41,338 bases of DNA from Saccoglossus kowalevskii (lineage: Eukaryota; Hemichordata; Enteropneusta; Harrimaniidae), in the NCBI RefSeq assembly GCF_000003605.2, contig NW_003109079.1, positions 473,510-514,847 of the forward strand, given 5' to 3'. Made by a program: the position numbers and the translations under genes. Below are positions 1-10,458 of the stretch, piece after piece (the first letter of the stretch is position 1; each line of letters begins with the position of its first letter). The notes below the pieces were generated by a model. That model searched no databases. It had not been told where the DNA came from and saw nothing but the letters and a program-made list of their open reading frames with translations.

Positions 1-302
1 TCAAAAAATTTGCTGGTCATCAGATTTCATTAAAATTCAAGTATTTAATAGTGATTGGATCGAGAGCTGTATCTAGACTACAACAATATGCATGCATGCC
101 TCCACACGATGGTAGCAACTGCGACCTCCCACATTGGAAATGAGGCACTTGATGATTGGATACTGTTGAACTATCATTAATATTAATGAGAACTATAAAT
201 GATGCAACAAAACCATTTCTGGATTGGTCAATTCTAACATCCATTTTGATATATAAAAATGTATATTTATATACATTTATTGAAACGTGCTTTGGTTACA
301 TT
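1..302. other. unassigned AT-rich flank
   Basis: I see no gene, splice signal pair or repeat here. A 74-codon minus-strand open frame covers most of it, but its composition is unremarkable and it has no recognisable motif. The last bases grade into degenerate units of the adjoining 33-bp array. Confidence 0.5.
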
Positions 303-2460
303 TATATGTAGATTGTAAATGTATGGTATTCATATGGAGACTGTAAACCACTATGGTTGTATTCATGTGGAGATTGTAAACCACTATGGTTGTGTTCATA
401 TGGAGATTGTAAACCACTATGGTTGCATTCATGTGGAGATTGTAAACCACTATGGCTGTATTCATGTGGGGACTAAACCACTATGGTTGTATTCATATGG
501 AAATTGTGAACCACTATGACTATTCGTGTGGAGACTAAATCACTATGGCTGTATTCGTATGGAAATTGTAAACAACTATGGCTGTATTCATGTGGAGACT
601 AAATCACTATGGCTGTATTCATATGAAGATTGTAAACTACTATGGTTTTATTCATATATGGAGGTTGTAAACACTGGCTGTGTTCATATGAAGATTGAAA
701 CCACTATATTTGTATTCATATGGAGATTGTAAACCAATATGGCTGTATTTATATGAAGATTGTAAACCACTATGGATGTGTGTTCATATGCAGAATGTAA
801 ACCACTATAGTTGTATTCATATGGAGATTGTAAACCACTATAGTTGTATTCATATGGAGATTGTGAACCACTATGGCTGTATTCATATGAAGATTGAAAC
901 CACTATATTTGTATTCATATGGAGATTGTAAACCACTATGGCTGTATTTATATGAAGATTGTAAACCACTATGGCTGTGTTCATATGAAGATTGTAAACC
1001 ACTATGTTGTATTCATATGCAGAATGTAAACCACTATAGTTGTATTCATATGGAGATTGTAAACCACTATAGTTGTATTCATATGGAGATTGTGAACCAC
1101 TATGGTTGTATTCATATGGAGATAGTTTACCACTATAGTTGTATTCATATGGAGATTGTAAACCACTATAGTTGTATTCATATGCAGAATGTAAACCACT
1201 ATAGTTGTATTCATATGGAGATTGTAAACCACTATAGTTGTATTCATATGGAGATTGTGAACCACTATGGCTGTATTCATATGAAGATTGAAACCACTAT
1301 ATTTGTATTCATATGGAGATTGTAAACCACTATGGCTGTATTTATATGAAGATTGTAAACCACTATGGTAGTATTCATATGGTGATTGTAAACCACTATG
1401 GTTGGCTTCATATGGAGATTGTAAACCTTTATGGTTGTATTCATATGGAGATTGTAAACATCTATGGTTGTATTTATATGGAGATTGTAAACCACTATGG
1501 TTGTATTCATATTGAGATTGTAAACCACTATGATTGTATTCATATGGAGATTGTAAACCACTGTGGTTGTATGCATATGGAGATTGTAAACCACTATGGT
1601 AGTATTCATATGGTGATTGTAAACCACTATGGTTGGTTTCATATGGAGATTGTAAACCACTGTGGTTGTATTCATGTGGAGATTGTAAACCACTATGGTT
1701 GTATTCATGTGGAGATTGTAAACCTCTATGGTTGTATTCATGTGGAGATTGTAAACCTCTATGGTTGTATTCATATGGAGATTGTAAACCTCTATGGTTG
1801 TATTCATATGGTGATTGTAAACCACTATGGTTGGCTTCATATGGAGATTGTAAACCTTTATGGTTGTATTCATATGGAGATTGTAAACATCTATGGTTGT
1901 ATTTATATGGAGATTGTAAACCACTATGGTTGTATTCATATTGAGATTGTAAACCACTATGATTGTATTCATATGGAGATTGTAAACCACTGTGGTTGTA
2001 TGCATATGGAGATTGTAAACCACTATGGTAGTATTCATATGGTGATTGTAAACCACTATGGTTGGTTTCATATGGAGATTGTAAACCACTATGGTTGTAT
2101 TCATGTGGAGATTGTAAACCACTATGGTTGTATTCATGTGGAGATTGTAAACCTCTATGGTTGTATTCATGTGGAGATTGTAAACCTCTATGGTTGTATT
2201 CATGTGGAGATTGTAAACCTCTATGGTTGTATTCATATGGAGATTGTAAACCACTATGGTTGTATTCATTTTGAGATTGTAAACCACTATGGTTGTATTC
2301 ATGTGGAGATTGTAAACCTCTATGGTTGTATTCATGTGGAGATTGTAAACCTCTATGGTTGTATTCATGTGGAGATTGTAAACCTCTATGGTTGTATTCA
2401 TATGGAGATTGTAAACCTCTATGGTTGTATTCATGTGGAGATTGTAAACCAATATGGTTG
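303..2460. repeat. 33-bp minisatellite, about 65 units
   Basis: A tandem array of a 33-bp unit. The core reads CATATGGAGATTGTAAACC followed by ACTATGGTTGTATT. The first ~700 bp are degenerate, with indels, and units are more uniform after about 1300. Because 33 is a multiple of three and the unit lacks stops in several frames, long frames stay open on both strands: EIVNHYGCIHM and GDCKPLWLYSY repeats on +, and NHSGLQSPYEY and VYNLHMNTTIV repeats on -, up to 493 codons. Frames open this way on both strands are best explained by repeat arithmetic rather than coding. No start context, splice site or signal peptide supports translation. Confidence 0.95.
1376..2233. repeat. higher-order repeat: two 429-bp copies (13 x 33 bp)
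   Basis: Diagnostic variant units recur at exactly 429 bp. The variant GTTGGCTTCA is at 1401 and 1830, and GGTTGGTTTC is at 1631 and 2060. Intervening variants (TTTATATGG, CATATTGAG, TGATTGTATTC, GTATGCATATGG) appear in the same order in both copies. This shows a recent duplication of a 13-unit block. An earlier block shows a looser period: AAGATTGAAACC occurs at 691, 890 and 1284. Confidence 0.85.
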
Positions 2461-3173
2461 ACAATGTAACATATTGTGAACAAGATACTTCGCGATGGGT
2501 GTTTTCTGCAATGAAATCTTTACAACTTGCTAGACCAGTTTTGCAGTTCCCATCCTATTCAAATATAATTTTGTTGATTTTGCATGATGACTGGCAATAT
2601 TCAGGCCCATTTTTAACAAATCCAAAATCACTCGAATAATTTTGGTTAATTTTCTTGTGTACTACGATTATATGTTTGCATTTATATTTTTATGAATTGT
2701 TTAGGTCTACTATAATTTTAGTAAATGTACACTTACAAAAACGGCCATTTACATTTTAGTATAGGAATCCTTATATTAACCTGGTCAATGATGTAGTTTT
2801 CCCATACATGTAACATGATGCGGACATTGTACGAATATTTTGTTCCTTGATTTTGCATTTACAGTTTCGCTATTTAGGTTACATTACGAAGTCTTTTATA
2901 ATTACTCCCAAGTGTTTCCCTTCAACCCATCCATTTTTTGAAAAAAAAAGAAGACATGGTAATTATGGTAATATGTTAGATTGTCTACAGCATATCGTAT
3001 CCAGCACTTGTTCGGAGACACAGCATTGTTTTGTCTATTTCGCTTACAAATCTGCACCAATCTCTACGTTTGTTACGGACTTATCCCCAAAGACGACGTG
3101 TGAATTTTAGCCAGGTAATTACTTACTTGTCGTTGTCTGGCTGGCATTTTTTTCAAATTGAAACGAGACGTTT
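2461..3173. other. unassigned segment between array and promoter-like cluster
   Basis: AT-rich to about 2980, then moderately GC-richer. A frame from about 2996 to 3113 ends at a CAG|GTAATT donor-like site on +, but it is short and two frames are open, so it is not called as an exon. Nothing else is supported. Confidence 0.3.
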
Positions 3174-3269
3174 CTATTGGCCATTGGAATAACATTTGAA
3201 ATTTTTCAAATGACGTCATAGCGATTGGATAGTTAGATTCAACTACCATTGAAATGTATAACTATAAAA
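3174..3269 (+). promoter_or_regulatory. promoter-like cluster: CCAAT boxes, CRE and TATA box
   Basis: Within 100 bp lie three inverted CCAAT boxes (ATTGG at about 3175, 3183 and 3224), a perfect palindromic cAMP-response element TGACGTCA at 3211-3218, and TATAAAA at 3263-3269. Order and spacing fit a TATA promoter firing rightward, with initiation predicted near 3295. CCAAT boxes are known NF-Y sites and the CRE is a CREB/ATF site; their use here is inferred. A transcript would run through 3296-3617, where CCAAG|GTGATA offers a possible 5'UTR donor, to the signal-peptide exon whose acceptor is at 3945-3946. Confidence 0.4.
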
Positions 3270-3946
3270 TTGAAGGAAACGGGTTTGTTGGGTCGATGAA
3301 AGCATGCTTTATTTGAATGGGACATTTTCTATATGCAACCAAATAAAACACTGTTTCTAGACACAACGAACTAGGAAGAGAAGAAATCGTCCGATCCAAA
3401 CTAGCTGCGTCTCGTCGTCCTTGCGTTTCTGTGCTGGAAAAAAAAAAACGTCGAGGCCGAAAACGATCGATTGTCGCCAAGACTTTTTGATAAGAATATG
3501 AATTCAATTATGCGCGTAGATTTGTTATTTATTAGAGACGCCCGGGGAACAACAATTCAGGACAATTATTTACACAGTATATAACTATAATTAAGCACAC
3601 TTAGTAACTTCGCCAAGGTGATATGAGCAGACAGTTCATCCTCAATCATTGAAAAAGTTGGTCAAGGTTGGGGTTACAAACATGTAAATGAACTGCATGC
3701 ATTAAAGGCTTTAGTCAAGAGTATTAATTTTGTATAGTTTATCTAGTCGCTAACTCTAGTCGCTATGTTCCAAATATATATACAATTTATTGGTACATGG
3801 CATAGCTTCTCAGATTGTAATAATTTCATATCATTCAAATTTATCGTCTCAAAACTGACTGGTACAGATAAATACAAATTTAATAATACTACACAGTTGT
3901 TGTAAAGCCTAATGCTTTATCCAATTAGTTTGTTTTTTTTAATCAG

Positions 3947-4057
3947 ACGCACAAATGTGGCTCGTGCGTTCACCCCGTCTGTTTCTGCCAATATCTCGTA
4001 CCCTGCTGATCCTAGCAATGTGGTGCATAACTCGGGGTGATTCACAGAATGGAATAT
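3947..4057 (+). CDS. candidate exon encoding a signal peptide (partial gene)
   Basis: Unrecognised gene. A T-rich tract ends in TTTAATCAG at 3946, with a branch-like CTAAT near 3910. Eight bases into the exon an ATG at 3955 opens a frame beginning MWLVRSPRLFLPISRTLLIL. This has a basic start, a hydrophobic core (LLILAMW) and then polar ITRGDSQNG, the layout of a secretory signal peptide. ATAT|GTGCGT at 4058 is a plausible donor leaving phase 1; without splicing the frame stops at 4093. The coding stretch is clearly GC-richer than its flanks. The phase matches the acceptor of the exon at 8968. The start context is weak (C at -3). It could be chance in T-rich DNA, and no family is recognisable from so short a piece. 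Confidence 0.35.
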
Positions 4058-4476
4058 GTGCGTATCGGCTTATTATTGCATTAATCAACAGTTAGGTACT
4101 GAGGCAAAACAAATTAAAGCTGGTGCACCTCGGTAAAAAATTATATTGATGTTTAGAGTTTATTCCTTGCTTATTAATTAACTAATTACCATATGTGTGT
4201 CAAATTTCTTTGAAATACTCGAGATCGATCGAGCTCTGATTATATCCTGGGGTGCTGTAGATTTCGCTAGTTCATTATCATAAATCATTAGTTTGCGTAA
4301 TCTACTGAGATTGGGTCAGATGCTACAAAACATATATTTGTTATTCATTTTTTTAATCGTTATTTGCTGTTTAATGTGAATAGATAATTTTCCGATTCCA
4401 GTCAAAGTTATGCCCATAACTCGGTATCATTGTGATTTAGTCTATTGCTTAAACCGTATTCTAAATTTGTTTATAA
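4058..4476. other. unassigned, intron-like
   Basis: AT-rich single-copy sequence following the candidate donor. I see no further exon, RNA gene or repeat. Confidence 0.4.
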
Positions 4477-4604
4477 AGGGCGGTGGTCGTTGTGCAGTGC
4501 GTGTTCAAATGTCATATTAAACAAACATTTTACACTTTAGAGGCGTTGTATACGTCGCTATGCGTTCCATATCGAACAGGACGTGGCGCGACGACCACCG
4601 CATT
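4477..4604 (-). mobile_element. 128-bp GC-rich TIR element, copy 1
   Basis: A compact element with imperfect terminal inverted repeats of about 19 bp. The left end reads AGGGCGGTGGTCGTTGTGC and the right end is the complement of AATGCGGTGGTCGTCGCGC. It is flanked by TTAA on the right and ATAA on the left. It matches the copy at 31912-32037 in opposite orientation, including a conserved core around GTATACGTCGCTATG and ATATCGAACAGGACG. It is far too short to encode a transposase, so it is a non-autonomous (MITE-like) element. A TTAA target would suggest piggyBac or Kolobok, which is inference only. Confidence 0.7.
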
Positions 4605-7136
4605 TTAAAGCCTTTGTGACATGTGAAACTCATTCAGCTTTCAAAACCAGTGTACGTAAATGAACATTCTATATTCACATTTTGACTTGCTCCTTGGGAC
4701 AGGATTATTTGTAGCTATAGAAGCTTGACGTTCGTTTTGGGCTCCCGATAAACTTTCTATTTGTTTCACCTTCCTTATCTTTCGTAACTGTAATTTTAAT
4801 TAATATTTAATATTTCCCACAATGACATCCGTATAACGGGGAGTATAAAACGTATCAATCAAATACGTGAAGCGTTCTTTTTCCCGAGTGGATCGGTGAG
4901 CGAGTGTTTGTTACGTATATCAATATTTGTTGTTGTTATATTAAAGCGTCGTTTATTTCCACCCTTTCAGTATCACGTGATAAAGTTGTCCAAAGTACGT
5001 AACCAATAACCCCAAATATCGGTTTGTCACACCACACAATGCATCTTGGGTAATTAAATACTAGTATTTATTCCTTACTTCTCATTGACAACTGTACAAT
5101 GTACTCATTTCTATTGCTAAGTACTTATTTGAGAATTTATTATTACTATTTGATTTGTTTTACCTATACTATTGTGTATTTGCCTTTATTATTTGTAGTT
5201 TTTTTATATTTTTTTTTATTTTAATAAGTTTGTTATTTTTCTTTTCTTTAGTTTTGTCTTTACCTTTTATAATTGTAGTTTTTTGGTAATCGCTGTACTT
5301 TCCGAAGTCAGTGATGTGTCGATAAACGTTACGCAAATAAATATTTCATTTGACTTGAAAGGTTTTGGCTCAATCGCCGCGTATGTGCACGAGACGGTGG
5401 TCGTGCGCCTCATGAACTAACTGCGGACATGTCTACAAGTGCACAGCTGCATTTCGACCGCTCTAAAATAAGTACTAGTATTGTCCCGAAGGCCATTACT
5501 ACATATACAATAAAACAAAAGCTTTCACCTTTGAACTTGGGAGTGCGGGATCTATGAATTATTCCATGACGTCGGGCCAGCGAAGTGTGACCTCGAGACT
5601 ATGTTCTAAAAAATACAATTTCATGAGACGGTTTTACGATGATGGCTGTAGAATTGAAGTTGCAGAAAGATTTGTTTTAACGATGAAGCCAATGCGATAA
5701 TTATCTCGCGTGCTGTCAAATTCAGCCTAAATGTGTTTTTCTTGTTTTGTGTAGATATTCTCTACTGACAATGCATTTGTTTACGCGACAGATATTTGTG
5801 ACACTTAATTTCTGACACTTTGTAAAAATGGTGCCCGTCGCGAAAACAACATTAAATTTAATTGATTTGGGGAAATCGGAGCGGATAAATTTAGAATCTC
5901 CTAACGCATATGCCCATCACCACGAACTGCTTTACATGTGTTTCCAACGTGACGAACTACAATCAATAATACGGCAAAGCCAGTCAATGAGAAGTGGTGA
6001 CTGGAATGCTAAATGCTTCCGGTAAACTGCTACGTGAAGTGTAAGGCCGAGTTGCGCTCACCGACTGTGCATTCGGCGTGTAACGGGCTGTTATGTGTAT
6101 TCAGAAAACGTGGTAACCCCAATGACTGAATGAAGTGAATGAATGAACAGCGCACGATTGTTATGAATACTAAGTACTTTTGGTCATCGCGGCGTTGTAG
6201 TTGATAGTGCACGTTTAGTGGTTTACTAACAAAGCCACATGGCTATGCTACTGGAATTGCGCGCCTTCCCGAACGCGACCAGATCCCGGTCACTATGAGT
6301 GATTACGTCCAAACAACCGTGAAGCAGAAAGCAAAATATTTTCTGGGGTAAATCACCGCGTTGTGAAAGACGTGGTATTTTCTACGATTTGACCTATATC
6401 ATTGCTTTAAAGGTTACGATACCCTGAAACATGGGATAAAGTTTTCAAAATTAACCATTTTATTCGAATGACTGCAAAGGAAAGTGGTAACAATGAAATC
6501 GCCTGGGTTCATCATGCCCGTGGCGTGCCGTGATGTTGTGATACATTATCGAGAAAGGCTGTGTCGGTATTTGCATTATACTCCATTATAAGGGAGAACA
6601 ATAGCTCGCACTCCAACCGCAATTGTTTTGTTGTGTCTCTATTGTAAGGGCATGTCTGGCTGTTAGCGCACAGCACTTCCCTTTCACGTTGTACTTATAT
6701 ATGGGTGCCATTCAATACAGCACCAGTACAAAGCCTTTTGACATTCAAAACTGTCAACTGGAATCACTAAAACAAATACTAATTTCAGCATCAGCTAGAT
6801 ATCGCAGCAAATGCAAAATGTTAAGACAGTAGACTCTCCGATCTCTATTGCATTTCAGCGTTTCACCCTGCAGCATTTTTTTGTTACAATTCACTCAAGC
6901 AAGCCCTATTTTAACAGATTGTTACTGTCGAGTCACTGATGCATAGAGTAATTTCAAAGTCTGTCTCCTCGAGTGCTTTCAAATATCAACTACAATTCCA
7001 GTGTTTTCCTTAATTATGGCGATAATACCGCGACAATTACCTAGGACTGTGGATATATGTGGGGAGTGAGAACGGTAGATTGCAAAGCAGACGTGCGACC
7101 TCCAGACAGAAACCGCGGACCGCATAATTAAACCGA
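4605..7136. other. unassigned CpG-rich segment
   Basis: A long single-copy stretch, GC- and CpG-richer than the window average in its second half. GTATAAAACG at about 4842 resembles a TATA box, and TGACGTCGG near 5567 resembles a half CRE. A 65-codon + frame at 5828-6025 begins MVPVAKTTLNLIDLGKSER. It has no splice sites that I trust and no recognisable domain. No RNA gene or repeat is seen. Confidence 0.3.
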
Positions 7137-7200
7137 CCAATCACAATCCGCATAACGTCATAGTGGACTAATCAGAAAGCGGCATTCTCCCGGGTTTTTA
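7137..7200 (+). promoter_or_regulatory. CCAAT/CRE-like proximal promoter
   Basis: A CCAATCA box at 7137 and AACGTCATAG (CRE half-site) at about 7153 sit 200-260 bp upstream of a strong first-exon start. No clear TATA box is present and local CpG density is high, which fits a TATA-less CpG promoter. The transcription start is not determinable by eye but should fall between about 7200 and 7320. Confidence 0.4.
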
Positions 7201-7205
7201 TGCTG

Positions 7206-7381
7206 ATGTTCAGTAATCTGCTCGATTCGCCGCAATACGCTGAGGACCTGCGATTCAAACAGATGAGTTCACCCCGAAAATAAGGCCCCACTAAAGCTGC
7301 TTAGCTAGATACAATATGTGCAAAGACAACGGCGGAGATTTTCTCGTCTCTCTGAAACATCACTCGGACATTTTGTCGTAG
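7206..7381 (+). other. two upstream open reading frames in the leader
   Basis: Two short frames precede the candidate main start. The first runs 7206-7283 (25 residues, MFSNLLDSPQYAEDL...) and the second 7316-7381 (21 residues, MCKDNGGDFLVSLKHH...). The second stops 13 bases before the ATG at 7395. If both lie in the mRNA they would be expected to lower translation of the downstream start. Whether the first is transcribed depends on the unknown transcription start. Confidence 0.35.
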
Positions 7382-7394
7382 AACGAGTAGTATA

Positions 7395-7426
7395 ATGGCC
7401 CCGGCGAAGAAGACCAAGAGTCCGAG
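7395..7426 (+). CDS. candidate first coding exon, basic N-terminus (partial gene)
   Basis: Unrecognised gene. The ATG has a good vertebrate-style context, A at -3 and G at +4. The exon encodes MAPAKKTKSP plus two bases (AG) of the next codon and ends at CCGAG|GTAAGT, a perfect donor with phase 2. An in-frame stop at 7353 means the frame starts here. The peptide is short, basic and Pro/Ala/Lys-rich, the sort of tail found on many nuclear or cytoskeletal proteins, so no family can be named. It lies downstream of a CCAAT promoter in the most CpG-rich part of the window. No convincing second coding exon of matching phase is found in the remaining 34 kb; a long first intron would explain that. Confidence 0.5.
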
Positions 7427-7819
7427 GTAAGTCGTGTTCCAATTATAAAGCGCATTCGGGTCTGTGCAGCTTTATGCAAATTACATGTCCTCATGTGTCC
7501 TCTACGCTGTCTGGAAGTGGACTAAGCTTAAGTGTATATTGGGATAGGTTTATATATGATGCACTGTCGTGTAGCCTCGCGTGGCTTGGAAAGCGTGGGG
7601 GTGTGTGATCGGTTTTCCAAGTTTACACTGACACACAGAGCCGAGTCCTTGCATTTTAAAAACCTTTTCCGTAGGACGTGATGGCAAGTAATCGGTAAGT
7701 ATTGTGTGTAGAGCGACTGACAGCTGCACACTCACTGGAACTGCGCTCAATAGACGTGTGTACAGTGCGGCGCGCTTGTGTCTGCCCTCAAATAGTACCA
7801 CGATTGCATAATATTACGC

Positions 7820-7876
7820 CTTTTTCATTCCAAACCTCCATGTTAAATCGTCCTCATTGGGTAATGGTACGCCCAT
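7820..7876 (+). repeat. 57-bp dispersed repeat, copy 1
   Basis: Begins CTTTTTCATTCCAAACCTCC and ends GGGTAATGGTACGCCCAT. It matches 10251-10307 in the same orientation with three differences in 57 bases. The identity stops abruptly at both ends. Confidence 0.85.
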
Positions 7877-7901
7877 AGGCGGGCGGGGATGGGTGCATTT
7901 C

Positions 7902-7941
7902 TGGGACATTTCTCCGCACTTCGAGGCACAGAAATGTCCCA
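7902..7941. repeat. 12-bp perfect inverted repeat, 16-nt loop
   Basis: TGGGACATTTCT at 7902-7913 is the exact complement of AGAAATGTCCCA at 7930-7941. It begins 25 bp beyond the 57-bp dispersed repeat and may belong to the same degenerate element. It could fold as a hairpin in RNA or mark an old transposon end. Confidence 0.6.
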
Positions 7942-8967
7942 CTCAAAGCTTGACAAACAGGGGGGATTTGTGTAAATGCTTTTTGACATTTAATCCTTTC
8001 CGATTCGGTTCTGATTTTAAGTAAGCCCATGGGCAGAGCAATGGCCGGCGAGGAACAGAAAACCAGCCTGTGTTTTTTGAGATCCCTGTAGACCCGTGTG
8101 CTACCAAGACCTGATTTGGAATTCCGTAACCCAATTAGTTTACCGACTGCATAACTGAACACGGGAAAACTATACCATGGAATTATAGCGGGACGTTCAC
8201 CCTAGCAGACGAGTAAACAAGTCTGACAGGGTCCTATCAAACGGGTGCTAATGTAATTGTTTTTATATGGAACATTAAAGTCGGGTCAAGTTAGTGTTTA
8301 AGTTGTTGATAACCGTTATTTTATTTTTCCGACTCGGATACTAAAGAAATGAAACTATTTTGTGACCTTTTCGAATTTTCAAAATATCCGGGTTATTTGT
8401 ACCCGTCGTCCGCACCATCGCTGTCGCTTCGTCCCACTTTCCGTTCATCGTGATTTGTTTTGAGCACGTCATAAATAAAAACAAAGACACTGATTCGGCG
8501 GCATTGACATCGTTCTCTTTATAATATGAACGCAAATGAGGTATGCTGAACCCGAATGAACATTCCCTGACAAAACCAAGACACAAATTCTCGTACACGG
8601 CCATTTTGAACGACTATTTTTCAAGTAGATACAAGTTGCGTGCACGTTTCCGTATATCGCTTCTCTTGAGACTGTGTATATGCATTTCTAAAAAGCATAG
8701 TAAAAAATATTTTTCTCCCAGAGCAAAAATATTTTAATATGGCGCTTGTTGTCGGGGTTTTGCCAAAACCTGCACAGTCGTATATATTTCTAAATAGATG
8801 TACGCGAATGTACACGATTTCAAGTTTATCGTCCAAAACAATGTTGCCAAATTTATTTATACGACGAGCATTAGTAAATATCATCGAATTGCATGGAAAC
8901 AAACTATCTAATTAATAGAATTTTTAATAGCTTACTGGTATTTTTTGGTATTGCCACTCCACTCCAG

Positions 8968-9135
8968 TTTTATCGATGATAATACATGTAGATCGTGCGA
9001 TGGACGTAGTTTATCAAGACAAAGTGTCTTTGCCCAAACCAACTATTTTTTCACTGACTCTTCTATTGACGGTTGTTTTATTTGTCTTTATTATAGGGGA
9101 AATAATCAAACAGATCCACCAGAGAGGAACCAGCG
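8968..9135 (+). CDS. candidate exon encoding a transmembrane helix (partial gene)
   Basis: Unrecognised gene. A pyrimidine-containing tract ends in CCACTCCAG at 8967 and the exon ends at CAGCG|GTAAGA at 9136, a good donor. One frame, read from 8970, is open throughout. It contains MDVVYQDKVSLPKPT (from 9000), then a strongly hydrophobic stretch, IFSLTLLLTVVLFVFIIG, then EIIKQIHQRGTSG. That is a typical single helix followed by basic residues. Entry phase is 1 and exit phase is 1, so it can follow the signal-peptide exon at 3947-4057 in frame. Alternatively the ATG at 9000 starts a type II membrane protein. A second frame, continuing from the 7395 exon, is also open but is Ser/Cys-rich and shows no domain. 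Confidence 0.35.
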
Positions 9136-10250
9136 GTAAGACATGTCAGCGTAATTTCGAAAGATCTAATGTTACTTTGTTACTATGATTCTTGTGCTTT
9201 TGGGGATATTCTTTTCATAGCTAAAACTTGTACAGTCGCCACAGAAACACAACACAATGAGTATATCAACGGTTCCGTGAAATGCATGTTTTCAATTCAC
9301 TCAGCCTCATTGACCGTGTATCCTTATCTGGCGCGTTTGAAGAAAATCCAGAAAACATAGCCGAGTATTTATTAGTCACTTTAATCGTTGAACAAAGCCA
9401 ATTACAGTGTATGTCGAGTACTGTAAGTGAAATCACAGCAATTCTGTTGTATATATAAATGAGGTTTTCCTGTCTATTATAGTATCGTGGGTTAAAGTTT
9501 CTGACCTGCAAGCCAGGCGCAGAATACATAATTATCATTCCGAGTTTTTTACTACAAGATTTCTCACACTTTCATACAAGAGAGATCAGAGTTGTTACAG
9601 ATTTTCTCCCCCTCTTTACGAATATAGCATCCTCAAAATTAGATATATTTTATTTTTTAAACTATCAATCCATATTTCAAGCCGTGACTGAATGGGGGTT
9701 GGATTGTCCTGTCTTCCCACCATTTTTTTCTACTTCAAACTGTTATATTAGAAGCTTTTTTTTTGTTGGCTACTTAAAATCCCCGATTTCTGCCACATTG
9801 TGCACATATTGGTTTCATTTGTTCCAGTGGTTGATCGGATTAGAAAAGTGTCATAAATGAAATATTTATTCTTATTTATAGATCTTTATCGACCCAATTT
9901 GCATCCAAATCAAGCGACAATATCAATCCCCTTTTCCTATTTGCTTGCGTCTTTAATTCCAAAAGTAATTTTGTCAGTAGGAGTGTGTTCTATGTGCCAT
10001 ACACATCTACAAATGCTGAGGATTTACCAAACTGGGTCAAGTAGTGTTATATATAACTATTTATTTCATCAGATGTCTCTCAATAATGTTGCCATACAAA
10101 TCGTTACTATAAAACTATTCTTCTGGGTGTTATGATACTTACTCTAAATACCTAAGTATTGTGGTAGGGGGATAAGATAATTCCCATTGTCAGGCTTTTG
10201 TATTTTGTTTTCATTGAGGTATATAAATCCTAAATGTCAACTTTCTTCAT
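9136..10250. other. unassigned, intron-like
   Basis: AT-rich and visibly CpG-poor sequence after the donor at 9136. No supported exon, RNA gene or repeat is seen. Confidence 0.4.
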
Positions 10251-10307
10251 CTTTTTCATTCCAAACCTCCATGTCAAATTGTCCTCATTGGGTAATGGTA
10301 CGTCCAT
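10251..10307 (+). repeat. 57-bp dispersed repeat, copy 2
   Basis: Direct-orientation partner of 7820-7876, about 95 percent identical. Here it lies in AT-rich, CpG-poor sequence, and two of the three differences are C/T changes at CpG positions of copy 1, consistent with decay of methylated CpG. Confidence 0.85.
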
Positions 10308-10458
10308 TTTCACAAAAAAATAATTTCCTGAGGGTTAATTGCTAAAAATCTCTAATAATTTGAAAAAAATAGTTTAGTTAAATTTTGAAGAAAAATGATG
10401 ATTGGTAAACGATATACAAATAATACGTTTCATCATAATTTTGAATTGTTATATTTAG

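Larger units (their letters stand above)
7427..8967. other. intron-like segment with one repeat and hairpin
   Basis: Apart from the 57-bp repeat and the hairpin listed separately, no supported gene is seen. Minus-strand open frames at 7854-8162 (102 codons) and 8341-8604 (87 codons, starting MAVYENLCLGFVRECSFGFS) have fairly balanced residue composition but no recognisable domain. Frames of this length are expected by chance. Confidence 0.3.

Noticed and set aside
303-2460. CRISPR-like array
   Set aside because: Units are contiguous, with no unique spacers, in evident animal DNA.
1002-2483. 493-codon minus-strand frame
   Set aside because: It is the 33-bp array read in one of several simultaneously open frames; repeat arithmetic explains it.
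7854-8162. 102-codon minus frame
   Set aside because: Overlaps the 57-bp repeat and the hairpin; no motif.
8341-8604. 87-codon minus frame starting MAVYENLCLGFV
   Set aside because: Balanced composition but no domain, no promoter in the right orientation, and a length expected by chance.
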